64,000 nt of DNA from 0-14-3-00-62-12 sp034440555 (GTDB lineage: Bacteria > Pseudomonadota > Gammaproteobacteria > Xanthomonadales > Ahniellaceae): the NCBI GenBank assembly GCA_034440555.1, contig JAWXCG010000322.1, forward strand, positions 9,873-73,872, in the 5' to 3' direction. Position numbers and translations under genes: made by a program. Below the pieces are notes generated by a model. That model searched no databases. It saw only the letters and a program-made list of their open reading frames with translations, and was not told the origin of the DNA. Shown one piece after another: positions 54,889 to 62,652 of the stretch (position 1 is its first letter; each line of letters starts with the position of its first letter).

Positions 54889-54916
54889 AGCCCCGCCTCG
54901 TGCGGGGCTTTTTTTG
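54889..54916 (+). terminator. Rho-independent terminator of hppA
   Basis: Stem AGCCCCGC/GCGGGGCT (54889-54896 and 54902-54909) with a 5-base loop and seven T's. A-rich sequence on the other side makes it workable in both directions, so it would also stop minus-strand transcription of the NYN fragment. Confidence 0.93.
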
Positions 54917-55210
54917 AATGCACCGATCGAGTGTTTGAGCAGGCTGTGCTTCCATTGCGTGTGACTGGTCGAGGTCCAGTCGCCGTAAATGCGTTTGACG
55001 CTGGCCACGCCAAACTTGGCAACTTCGGCGAGCAGTCCCTCGATCACCGAGGGCTGGGCATTATCGGCATCGATCAACACCGCAAGGCGGGTTTGTTCGT
55101 CGTGCAATCTGGTTTTCGTTGCCATTCGCGCTACTCCGACGTCGTCGACCGGCCAAAAGTACCAGCAGTGACGAAGTAGCGCTGCCCCGACCGGGACGCG
55201 AGCCGAAGAA

Positions 55211-55927
55211 TTAGAAGTCCGCGACCAAAGTCACCATCGCCGCCCGCAAACTGCCGGATTGATTGAATGCCACGTTCACCTGCTGCCCGCCTGCCATTAC
55301 TGGCCCCTCACGCAGATCGGCGTGATAGTGCTGAAGCTCAGCGCCAACGCGACAGCGCTGACTGAGCGCAGTATCCACGCCCAAGGCGACTACGCTACCC
55401 AAGCTGTTGCCATGGGTGACGATCGAGCGCGTTGCCTCTATCGCTACCGGCGGATTGCCTTGAATTTGGATGTACTCCAGCTCCAGCCGTTGCTCGACGT
55501 CGAAACTGGCCAGCCCAACACGCCCATAGAATCGCACACGTTCACTGATCGGAAGCGTGTAGCGCGCCGAAATTGAAGCACCGCGCACTTCGAGTCGATC
55601 GCCGGTCAATCCGTAAAGCGTGCTGCTCTGTTCGGGCAGGTCAACAGATTCGCTCATGCCGAAAACACCCAGCTCCAACGCCCAGTTTTCGTTGAAGCGG
55701 AAACCACCGAATACTTCGCCCATGGCACCGGTACCGCGTGTCTCGACGTTGTCGAAGCTGGCGCCCTTGCGCGTGCCGACGTAACCGCCAGCGTCGGCAT
55801 TAGCCACCGTCACGACACTGCCCCAGGCGAGCACCGAGATCGATGCCAGCAGCCGAACAGTGCACGGGGATTTCTTGCGAATCGGAAAGTTCTGCGACGC
55901 AACTGTTTTGCCGGATTGAAATTTCAT
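55211..55927 (-). CDS. Outer-membrane beta-barrel protein
   Basis: A 238-residue predicted 8-strand barrel. A signal peptide lies within residues 1-45 (VRLLASISVLAWGSVVTVANA), followed by alternating strands such as GEVFGGFRFNENWALELGVF, ISARYTLPISERVRFYGRVG and a terminal VTLVADF with C-terminal Phe. It resembles OmpA/OmpW-like barrels; no ligand can be inferred. ATG at 55927 has GGAG 8 bases upstream; the longer frame is rejected. Confidence 0.82.
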   Translation of the reverse strand: MKFQSGKTVASQNFPIRKKSPCTVRLLASISVLAWGSVVTVANADAGGYVGTRKGASFDNVETRGTGAMGEVFGGFRFNENWALELGVFGMSESVDLPEQSSTLYGLTGDRLEVRGASISARYTLPISERVRFYGRVGLASFDVEQRLELEYIQIQGNPPVAIEATRSIVTHGNSLGSVVALGVDTALSQRCRVGAELQHYHADLREGPVMAGGQQVNVAFNQSGSLRAAMVTLVADF

Positions 55928-56081
55928 AGCGACTACTCCATGCGCCCAATGCGCGCCCAATGGACACGTCGATACGCGCACAGTTCCAGTCGGAAAAATT
56001 AAACTGACTATTGCGTTCCAAGATTGAACGCAGGCCGCGCAGCGTGGTCATACGCGACTTGAAGTTCCGCAAAAGCCAAAG

Positions 56082-56107
56082 CGGAGCGCGCATGCTTACG
56101 CGCTCCG
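56082..56107 (-). terminator. Candidate terminator after M56 gene
   Basis: Perfect 9-base stem CGGAGCGCG/CGCGCTCCG with an 8-base loop, followed on the minus strand by CTTTGGCTTTTG. It lies 17 bases past the stop of the M56 gene. The T-run is interrupted, so the call is moderate. Confidence 0.55.
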
Positions 56108-56123
56108 ATGGTGGGCGGTCCGC

Positions 56124-57383
56124 TCAGTTTTTTGGCGCTTCCACCTGCAACGTGTCAAGCACACGCGGAACCGGAGTAGTTGCCGGCGCCGGCGTTTCGC
56201 CATCGCTGCTGAAGGTTATTGGCACCAGCACTTCGGAAGCTATGGCGACGCCGTTCTCGATGGCCGGTTGGAATGTCCATTTTGCAGCCGCTGCCGACGC
56301 AGCCACATCGAATACGCCTGGCGGCTGACTCTGCACAATGTTGATCGTGCTGGGCTTGCCGTCGCTACCGATGACGATACTCAACATCACATTGCCGCTG
56401 ATGCCATCGCGCGCGGCGACCTCGGGGTAGCGCGGCGGCGAGGCCTGGGCGAATGCAGCCTCGCGATCGGCAATGCCAGTGCTAGCCGGCATTGGCGATT
56501 GCGAAGCCCATGCCAGGGCAACGCTGGTGCCCAGCACTGCGGAAATCAAGACATTGCCGATTCTGCGGCGCAGACGGCTGGGTAGAGGTGTGGTCATCAT
56601 GTAAATACGTTCCTTCAGTGGATGGCTGGACTGCCATTGGCAACCGACCGGCAGTCCGGTATCGGCCAGTTGCGTGTTCAACATCGCTTCGGCATAGGTC
56701 CGTCGCGCATCGGGTCGTTGCCGCAGCACCATTGCGTCGCAGGCCAGCTCCTGGTCGATACGGATTCGCACGGCGGCGTAGTGCAGCAAAGGATTGAACC
56801 AGAACAGGCAACGCAGGGCTGCGATCAGAGCGTTGATCTGGGCGTCGCCGCAGCGCATGTGCGTGCGCTCGTGCAACAGGATCAGCTCTTGCTGCAGCGG
56901 CGAGTAGCGCTGCTCGAATGCATCCGGCACCACGATGCGGGGCGGCAGTGCGCCGATCAAAGCGGGCACGGCACTGGCCGCACTGGCGCGGTAGACCCCA
57001 TGCGCAATGGCTTGCAATGAACCCAGTGAGCGTACAAAGCGTCTCTGTTGCCGTGTCAGCAGCACGGCCATCAGCACAACGCCGATCAGCCAGCCCAGCA
57101 CCATCAGCGTTTGCCCATCAGCGCCGGGCGCCCGCGATTGCGCCGCTGCGGACATCACCTTGACTGTGGCCAGCGTATTGCTGGAAAGCGCCGCATTGCG
57201 CAGCGGTGTCCAAGCAGGCAGCAGGCTGGCCGCCATCACCAATGGAATACTCATCCACAATCGATACGCAGCAACCGTGCCCAGGCTATGGCGCATTGCC
57301 AGCCGTAACGGCAGCACGATCGCCAGCATCAGAGTCATTGCTAGCGTCGTCTCGAACAGCGCGGCCAACAGTTCAGACTTCAT
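56124..57383 (-). CDS. BlaR1/M56-family metallopeptidase with TonB-like C-terminus
   Basis: A 419-residue membrane sensor-protease. Several N-terminal helices (TLAMTLMLAIVLPLRLAM, MVLGWLIGVVLMAVLL) lead to the zinc site LLHERTHMRCGD (HExxH) with a downstream Glu in DQELACDAMVL. After one more helix, the periplasmic end (PPRYPEVAARDGISGNVML to KWTFQPAIENG) is a TonB C-terminal-type domain. Such proteins cleave or inactivate the partner BlaI repressor on an envelope signal. The ATG at 57383 lies inside the blaI end (11-base overlap). Confidence 0.88.
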   Translation of the reverse strand: MKSELLAALFETTLAMTLMLAIVLPLRLAMRHSLGTVAAYRLWMSIPLVMAASLLPAWTPLRNAALSSNTLATVKVMSAAAQSRAPGADGQTLMVLGWLIGVVLMAVLLTRQQRRFVRSLGSLQAIAHGVYRASAASAVPALIGALPPRIVVPDAFEQRYSPLQQELILLHERTHMRCGDAQINALIAALRCLFWFNPLLHYAAVRIRIDQELACDAMVLRQRPDARRTYAEAMLNTQLADTGLPVGCQWQSSHPLKERIYMMTTPLPSRLRRRIGNVLISAVLGTSVALAWASQSPMPASTGIADREAAFAQASPPRYPEVAARDGISGNVMLSIVIGSDGKPSTINIVQSQPPGVFDVAASAAAAKWTFQPAIENGVAIASEVLVPITFSSDGETPAPATTPVPRVLDTLQVEAPKN

Positions 57384-57744
57384 GATCAAACCCCTGGATC
57401 AGTTTCCTGAGCTCTGCAACATCGTCTGCGCTCAGCTTCCGCTGCGTGCTGAAGTGGGAGACCAATGGCGCGATGCGCCCGTTGAACAATCGATCGATCA
57501 GGCTGCTGCTTTGCTGCCGAAGATAGTCGTCACGCGCGAGCAGTGGTCGATACAGATAGCGCCGACCGTCTCTTTCGGCGCTGATCGCACCCTTGTTGAG
57601 CAGTCGGTTGAGCAAGCTCTTGACCGTGGCCTCCTGCCAGTCCTGCGCCGGCGTCAGCGCCGCGCAAACTTCGTCCGCGCCCAGCGGACTGGCATGCCAG
57701 AGCACTTCCATGACTGTCGATTCGGCATCGCTGATTGGGGCCAT
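57373..57744 (-). CDS. BlaI/MecI-family transcriptional repressor
   Basis: A 123-residue dimeric winged-helix repressor. ISDAESTVMEVLWHASPL is the family start, followed by WQEATVKSLLNRLLNKGAI (recognition helix) and a C-terminal dimerisation helix pair LSADDVAELRKLIQGFD. ATG at 57744 fixed by the MAPISDAE start; the upstream open frame overlaps the divergent DUF2235 gene. It is coupled to the M56 protease and preceded by two operator dyads, implying autoregulation. Confidence 0.92.
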   Translation of the reverse strand: MAPISDAESTVMEVLWHASPLGADEVCAALTPAQDWQEATVKSLLNRLLNKGAISAERDGRRYLYRPLLARDDYLRQQSSSLIDRLFNGRIAPLVSHFSTQRKLSADDVAELRKLIQGFDHEV

Positions 57745-57750
57745 ATCACG

Positions 57751-57764
57751 ATTACGTCCGTAAT
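57751..57764. promoter_or_regulatory. Operator dyad 1 for the BlaI-type repressor
   Basis: ATTACGTCCGTAAT: 6-base arms ATTACG/CGTAAT around a 2-base centre, 7 bases upstream of the repressor start codon. It fits the ATTAC-N4-GTAAT form shared with dyad 2. Confidence 0.7.
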
Positions 57765-57775
57765 TGATGCCTACA

Positions 57776-57789
57776 ATTACGCATGTAAT
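57776..57789. promoter_or_regulatory. Operator dyad 2 for the BlaI-type repressor
   Basis: ATTACGCATGTAAT, also ATTAC-N4-GTAAT, centred 25 bases from dyad 1. Paired dyads at this kind of spacing are usual for BlaI/MecI repressors, whose sites carry TACA/TGTA-type half-sites; here the half-site is TTAC/GTAA. Confidence 0.68.
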
Positions 57790-57951
57790 CGCAAATGTCA
57801 AGCGCCCAAACATAAAACCTGCCCTGCTCCGTATCAGTGTCGAGCCACTTGAGCCATCGTCGCCTGCGAGTACGCTTGCGCCAGCGCATTGTCCACATCC
57901 TCGTCGCCAAGATGTTCTCGCGCCGCTGACGACACCCGAGGGAATCTGAGC

Positions 57952-59073
57952 ATGGCCAAGCGCATCGTGGTGTGCATCGATGGCACCAACAATTATCCCG
58001 GAGCCGGGCACACCAACATTCAACGCTTGGTGCGCATGCTCGGTGATGGCGATGATCAGCTGATTTACTACCAACCGGGCGTTGGCACCGTCGAGCCCGA
58101 TTCGCTGACCTTGCCGTTGTCGCGTCGCGTGCTCAAGTTTGTCGATTCGGTTTCGGCGGTGATGCTGCAACGGCATGTGTGCTCGGCCTATCGTTTTCTG
58201 ATGTCCCACTATCGGCGCGGCGATACCTTGTATTTTTTTGGATTCAGCCGCGGCGCCTATGCGGTGCGCGTACTGGCGGCAATGCTGAGCAAGGTCGGTT
58301 TGCTGCGCGACGGCTTCGACGAAATGGTTCCATTTGCGTGGTCCAGTTATGCAACACGTGGCAATCGCCAGGCCGCGGGAGATTTCCGTAACGCCTATTG
58401 CCACTTCATCAGGCGCGTTCGTTTTCTAGGTCTTTTCGATACTGTCAGCGCGGTCGGCTCGCCATGGCGCCCGCGCACATTCGAGCGCACGTTTCGAAAC
58501 CTCAGCGTCGAAACGGTGCGTCATGCGCTGGCGCTGGACGAGCGCCGCGCGATGTTCGTGCAGAACCTGTGGGCGGAGCCGTCGTCGATCGGTGACAACG
58601 ATGGCGTCACCAGTGATGTCGCCCAGGTTTGGTTCGCGGGTGTTCATGCTGATATCGGCGGCGGCTATGCCGAACGCGAAGCCGGACTTTCGCGTATTCC
58701 TTTGGCATGGATGAAACGGGAAGCCGAGCACGCTGGATTGACCTTTCGACCCCAGGTCAGCGCTGCCATCCTCGACATCACGCGCGGCAACAACCAGCCG
58801 GATTTGGCGAGTGTCATGGCGCAGCACGCAGCGTGTCCCCTGCATGATGAACTGGGCGCGCACTTCTATTGGCGCGCGATGGAATTGCTGCCGATTCCGC
58901 GTTGGCGACGCGGTGACGACGAACTCTGGGTGCGGCGCTGGCGACCCCACGGGCAACTACCACGCCGTCTGGCTGCATCGGCGCTGATCCACCAAAGCGT
59001 GCGGCTGCGGCAACTGCAGGTGCCCAGCTATCGTCCAGCGCCTGAGTTGATCGACCCTGCCTATGTGATGTGA
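57952..59073 (+). CDS. DUF2235 alpha/beta-hydrolase
   Basis: A 373-residue cytoplasmic-looking hydrolase with no signal peptide. RIVVCIDGTNNYPGAGHTN is the family start, the nucleophile elbow is GFSRGAYAVRV (GxSxG), and the catalytic His block is FAGVHADIGGGYAERE. LGLFDTVSAVG holds the usual Asp. Relatives include Tle1-type type VI phospholipases, but there is no VgrG, PAAR or immunity gene here, so a housekeeping or regulatory role is equally possible. ATG at 57952 chosen for MAKRIVV. Divergent from the blaI pair. Confidence 0.88.
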   Translation: MAKRIVVCIDGTNNYPGAGHTNIQRLVRMLGDGDDQLIYYQPGVGTVEPDSLTLPLSRRVLKFVDSVSAVMLQRHVCSAYRFLMSHYRRGDTLYFFGFSRGAYAVRVLAAMLSKVGLLRDGFDEMVPFAWSSYATRGNRQAAGDFRNAYCHFIRRVRFLGLFDTVSAVGSPWRPRTFERTFRNLSVETVRHALALDERRAMFVQNLWAEPSSIGDNDGVTSDVAQVWFAGVHADIGGGYAEREAGLSRIPLAWMKREAEHAGLTFRPQVSAAILDITRGNNQPDLASVMAQHAACPLHDELGAHFYWRAMELLPIPRWRRGDDELWVRRWRPHGQLPRRLAASALIHQSVRLRQLQVPSYRPAPELIDPAYVM

Positions 59074-59177
59074 AGGCTGCGCAGCGCGGCGGTGATCTGC
59101 GCCCAGCTGCACCTGATGCGCGCTGAGCCGAAGCGCAATGCGGCGTCATGCGGCCGCGCAGTCAATACCATCGCGAT

Positions 59178-60489
59178 ATGGAATCTTCATCTGTTTCGAC
59201 CACAGACCTCGATCTGGCTGGACGCCCGAGCGAGCGCTTGCTCTGGTCACTGAACGTCGGCGGCTGGCCTGATCCTGACCACCGGCCTGCGTTATGTATT
59301 GCGCTCTCTATCGCGCTTCCCGGTGCCCGTGTTCCTGGCAGCCGCGCTGATGCCGATCCTGCTCTGTTCGTTGCTGATTTCTCAGGCCTATGTCTACGCA
59401 CTGTTGCAGTGGGGCTGTGATGATTGCCGCCCGTCTGGCCTGCTCGGCTACATCGCCTACATGGGCAGCTTTACTTGTGTGGTGATCAGCTGGGCCGGAC
59501 TTTATTTCGGCATCAAGACCTACCTCAAGCTGCAATGGCAAACCCAGGAAACCCTGCAGGCACATGCGATGGCGCATCAGGCGCAGCTGAAAATGCTGCG
59601 CTATCAGCTCAACCCGCATTTTCTGTTCAACACATTGAATGCGATTTCAACGCTGATCTTCGACCAGGACAGCGTCACCGCCAACCGTATGGTGACCAGC
59701 CTGTCGGCATTCCTGCGTTATTCGCTGGACGCCGATCCGGTGCAGCGGGTGACGCTCAAGCAGGAGCTTGAGGCGCTGCGTCTGTATCTGGGCATCGAGA
59801 AACTGCGCGCTATTTCCGAACATGCATCCGATCTGATGTTTCTCGACGTGCAAATGCCCGGACTGGACGGCTTTGCTACGTTGCGCGCAATACCTGCAGG
59901 CCAGATGCCGCTGGTGGTCTTCGTCAGCGCCTGCGACCACTACGCGATTCGTGCGTTCGAGGCCAGCGCCGTGGACTATCTGCTCAAGCCCATCGACCAC
60001 AGCAGGTTCGCCCAAGCAATACACCGGGTGCGCGAAGCAATGCGCGATCGCGAATCGGAAACGCATTACGCGCGGCTGCTCGGGTTGCTCGGCGAATTAT
60101 CCGGGCGACCATCACTGACTCTGGATGAAGCGCTTGCCGGTGACAGCACCCTGCGCCTGACGGCAAAGGACGTCCGTGTCGCGATCAAGGATGGCAGCAA
60201 CACTGTGCGCATCGAATCCACGAAGATTCGTTGGATTGACGCCGCCGGGGACTACATGTGTATCCACACTGAGACGCAGACGCATGTGCTGCGCGCCACC
60301 ATGCGCGAACTCGAAGTGCAACTCGATCCGCGCCAGTTCCAGCGCGTGCACCGATCCACCATCGTCAATCTTTCGCGTGTGCGATCTTTTCGCGCGCATA
60401 TCAATGGCGAGTATCTCCTGGTGTTGGATTCCGGACACGAGGTCAAGCTGTCGCGCTCGTACAAGGACAAGATCGCGATCTTGCGCTAA
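59178..60489 (+). pseudogene. LytS-type histidine kinase fused to truncated LytTR regulator, frameshifted
   Basis: The kinase starts at ATG 59178 (ERLLWSLNVGGW), then the frame shifts by one base near 59268 and continues as LILTTGLRYVLRSLSRFPV, with less membrane sequence than family members have. The 5TM/HisKA part is otherwise good: MLRYQLNPHFLFNTLNAIS and TLKQELEALRLYLGIEKLR. At about 59815 it jumps in frame from EKLR to DLMFLDVQMPGLDGF, the middle of a receiver. The kinase ATPase domain and the first 50 residues of the receiver (acid pocket) are gone. The receiver Asp, KPID Lys and the full LytTR DNA-binding domain (WIDAAGDYMCIHTE to the end) remain. Unlikely to signal normally. Confidence 0.8.
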
Positions 60490-60628
60490 CAGCGGAGCAG
60501 CCGCCGCGTTCGCTTTGTCGAGTGTTGCCTTCGCTTCGTCGCAAGCGACCAAACTTTCGTTACCACAGGCACGTCTGATCGGGATGCAATAGGCGCATTG
60601 TCGCGCCGTCCTACCAATGGAGCCCGAC

Positions 60629-60862
60629 ATGGATATCACCCGCGCCTCGCTGAACAACCCCGCCGTCATTGCGGCGACGCTGGCGTTGGTGATGCTGGTT
60701 GGCAGCCTGGCGGCGGTCACCGTCGGCGGGGTCGGAATCTCGCTCATATTTACTGCGTTACTCACCCCAGCCGCGTTGCGCTGGCAAGGCCAGCGTCGTG
60801 CGGCTCCATCAGTCGTCAACGCAAAGGTCACTCCCGACAGTCCGCTGCAAGCTGTCGCTTGA
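60629..60862 (+). pseudogene. Internally deleted RND efflux permease (77 residues)
   Basis: MDITRASLNNPAVIAATLAL is the N-terminal start of HAE-type RND pumps, which are about 1030 residues long. After GSLAAVT the frame passes straight to GGVGISLIFTALLTPAALRW, which looks like the last helix and end of the same family, then a short polar tail. About 950 residues, including all periplasmic domains and the proton relay, are missing. ATG at 60629 has GGAG 6 bases upstream. It follows the decayed regulator by 140 bases. Confidence 0.65.
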
Positions 60863-60906
60863 TCCAGCCGGGATCAGTCCCCGCACAATTTCGCAGGGAA
60901 CACGCC

Positions 60907-61302
60907 ATGCGCGCCACCTGTAAACAGATGCTTGTCGCCATCGTCATCACCATCGGCGCCGGCATCGTGTTCGTCGTCCATCGCTCCAGCACTGCCAACG
61001 CTCAACCGGTCGTGGTTGTCGAGCCGCCGCCTGCAGTAGTTGAAGTGGCGGCGGCAACCGCTACCCGTATCGTTCCCCTGCAGTGGGTACCGGGCAGCGT
61101 CAGCCGCCGCCACGATGCACGAATCGCAAGTGGCGAAAGCGAACTGGTGATTTCCGTGTCCGAAGTAGGCACAAAGGTGCAACGCGGTGCAGTGCTTGCG
61201 CGCGTTGAAGACAAAGTCGTCGCGGGCGACGTATTGGTGACCCGCGGAGCGGAACGACTGGAAGCGGGCCAGCGCGTGACCATCCGTGCGCGTCCTGGTT
61301 GA
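60907..61302 (+). pseudogene. Internally deleted RND membrane-fusion protein (131 residues)
   Basis: A signal-anchor (MLVAIVITIGAGIVFVVHRS) leads to WVPGSVSRRHDARIASGESE and VSEVGTKVQRGAVLARVEDK, the beginning and first lipoyl half of an RND adaptor. It then continues directly into AGDVLVTRGAERLEAGQRV, which matches the C-terminal end of the same family. The coiled hairpin, second lipoyl half and beta-barrel (roughly 200-250 residues) are absent. Starts at ATG 60907. Same deletion style as the permease 45 bases upstream. Confidence 0.65.
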
Positions 61303-61602
61303 ACAAACGGGCCCGCGGAATCTCTATATGGCGTAGCGCAGAAATAATGTGCCTCCTTCGAACGTGACACGCTTGCTAGTCCTTTAACCTGCCTGCGTTG
61401 TTGCCCAAAAGATTGCGTAGTCCCACTACGCGCATCTTTGGGCGCCGAGCAGGCGGGATAAAATCCGGCGTAATCACATTATTTATGCACGACGCCTAAG
61501 CGCCAGTCATACACGGGTTAATGCGTGCCGGGATGCTTCGCTGAAGAGCTGACTGTTTTCGTTCTGACCCGGTATCGAACGCTTTGATATGCGCTCAACG
61601 CG
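61303..61602. other. Gap holding a MITE-like palindrome
   Basis: Three hundred bases between the adaptor remnant and the convergent GGDEF gene. Most of it is the palindromic element listed separately; the remainder (61491-61602) shows no gene or clear terminator. Confidence 0.5.
61337..61490. repeat. MITE-like imperfect palindrome
   Basis: About 150 bases. The ends are inverted copies (AAATAATGTG at 61342-61351 against CACATTATTT at 61475-61484). The core is a long near-perfect hairpin: 61403-61421 (GCCCAAAAGATTGCGTAGT) against 61425-61443 (ACTACGCGCATCTTTGGGC) around a CCC loop, and outer arms with GCCTGC/GCAGGC. There is no open frame. This form suggests a non-autonomous insertion element or a structured RNA/protein-binding repeat. 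Confidence 0.65.
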
Positions 61603-62652
61603 TCAGAACTGGTCAAGTCGCGTCACTACACGATTGCGCCCGGCGCGCTTTGCGTCGTAAAGCAATACGTCCGCCCGCTTCAACAGTTCTGCCACCGAGG
61701 TATCGGACTCGGCATGCATCACAATGCCGCCGACGCTGACCGACAGCGTGCCCCAAGGCGCGTGCGGATGGGCGATGCCAAGACCCTGCACATTGCGGCG
61801 CAGCGATTCCAGGCGATCGTTCAATCCCGAGCCATCGGGTAGCAGCAGCGCAAATTCATCACCACCACAGCGTGCCGCCAGTTCATGCGTATCGTTGCCA
61901 TATTGCGCGATCACTGCGGCGATCTCGCGCAGCGCCAAATCACCCGCGGGATGTCCGAACAGGTCGTTGTATTCCTTGAAGAAATCCACATCGATGAAGG
62001 CCAGACTGAATGACCGACCGGAACGCGCCGAGACATCGCGCATGCGCGTCAGCGCTTCGTCGAAACAATGGCGGTTGGCGATGCCGGTGAGCGCATCGCG
62101 GCCCAGCTGACGCCTCATCTGCTGGCGTTGCGCGATCAAGTTGAGATGGTTGAGCAGGCGCGCACGTACGATCGCTGGCCGGATCGGTTTGGAAACATAG
62201 TCGATCGCGCCCTGCAACAGCCCCTTCTCTTCCTCTTTTTCGTCGACCCGGCCGGTGATGAAGATAACCGCGGTATCGGCAGTACGCACGTCGGCGCGCA
62301 GACGTTGCAGCACCTCGTAACCATTCATTCCGGGCATCATCACATCGAGCAGAATCAGGTCGATATGTGGCTCGCGCGCGGCGATTTCGAGCGCTTCAAG
62401 TCCGTTGCTGGCTTCCAGAACGCGGCATTGCGCGCGCAAAAGCTCCAGCATCAATAGGCGGTTGTCGCTGTCGTCGTCTACCACCAGCACGGTTTGATGG
62501 AGGCTTGCGATCCGGTCTACATAGTCCGATCGCGCGCGCCACCGCGTCGCCGCAGTGCTGGGAATCGGCCTGTCCGGGGCCAAGTCTGATGCCTTCGACC
62601 CCTGCGACAGGGCGAACGGCGTTTTGGCGACAGCATGCAGGGAAGCAGACAT
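61603..62652 (-). CDS. Response regulator diguanylate cyclase (REC-GGDEF)
   Basis: A 349-residue PleD-like enzyme making cyclic di-GMP. The receiver (residues about 53-170) has VLVVDDDSDNRLL, phosphoacceptor LILLDVMMPGMNGYEV and the Lys DYVSKPIRP. The GGDEF domain follows with RDALTGIANRHCFDEAL, FIDVDFFKEYND and the active site AARCGGDEFALLLP. No RxxD inhibitory site is seen at its usual position before GGDEF. ATG at 62652 has GGAG 7 bases upstream. No partner kinase is adjacent. Confidence 0.93.
   Translation of the reverse strand: MSASLHAVAKTPFALSQGSKASDLAPDRPIPSTAATRWRARSDYVDRIASLHQTVLVVDDDSDNRLLMLELLRAQCRVLEASNGLEALEIAAREPHIDLILLDVMMPGMNGYEVLQRLRADVRTADTAVIFITGRVDEKEEEKGLLQGAIDYVSKPIRPAIVRARLLNHLNLIAQRQQMRRQLGRDALTGIANRHCFDEALTRMRDVSARSGRSFSLAFIDVDFFKEYNDLFGHPAGDLALREIAAVIAQYGNDTHELAARCGGDEFALLLPDGSGLNDRLESLRRNVQGLGIAHPHAPWGTLSVSVGGIVMHAESDTSVAELLKRADVLLYDAKRAGRNRVVTRLDQF

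Larger units (their letters stand above)
54844..55125 (-). pseudogene. N-terminal fragment of an NYN-domain protein
   Basis: The 93-residue frame begins like a DUF88/NYN-domain RNase: LAVLIDADNAQPSVIEGLL holds the first catalytic Asp pair and VASVKRIYGDWTS the next strand. After WKHSLLKHSI the family match stops at about 54935 and the rest (AFKKSPARGGAFSEDQ, then SIAAEAAPS) is a translation of the hppA terminator and REP arm. The rest of the NYN domain and any C-terminal OST-HTH region are missing, so the remnant should be inactive. Probably deletion up to the terminator. Confidence 0.75.

Noticed and set aside
57373..58404. 343-codon version of the BlaI gene
   Set aside because: The upstream part is antisense to the DUF2235 gene and crosses the operator region.
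57952..59073. Type VI secretion effector (Tle1)
   Set aside because: The DUF2235 hydrolase fold fits, but there is no VgrG, PAAR, chaperone or immunity gene nearby.
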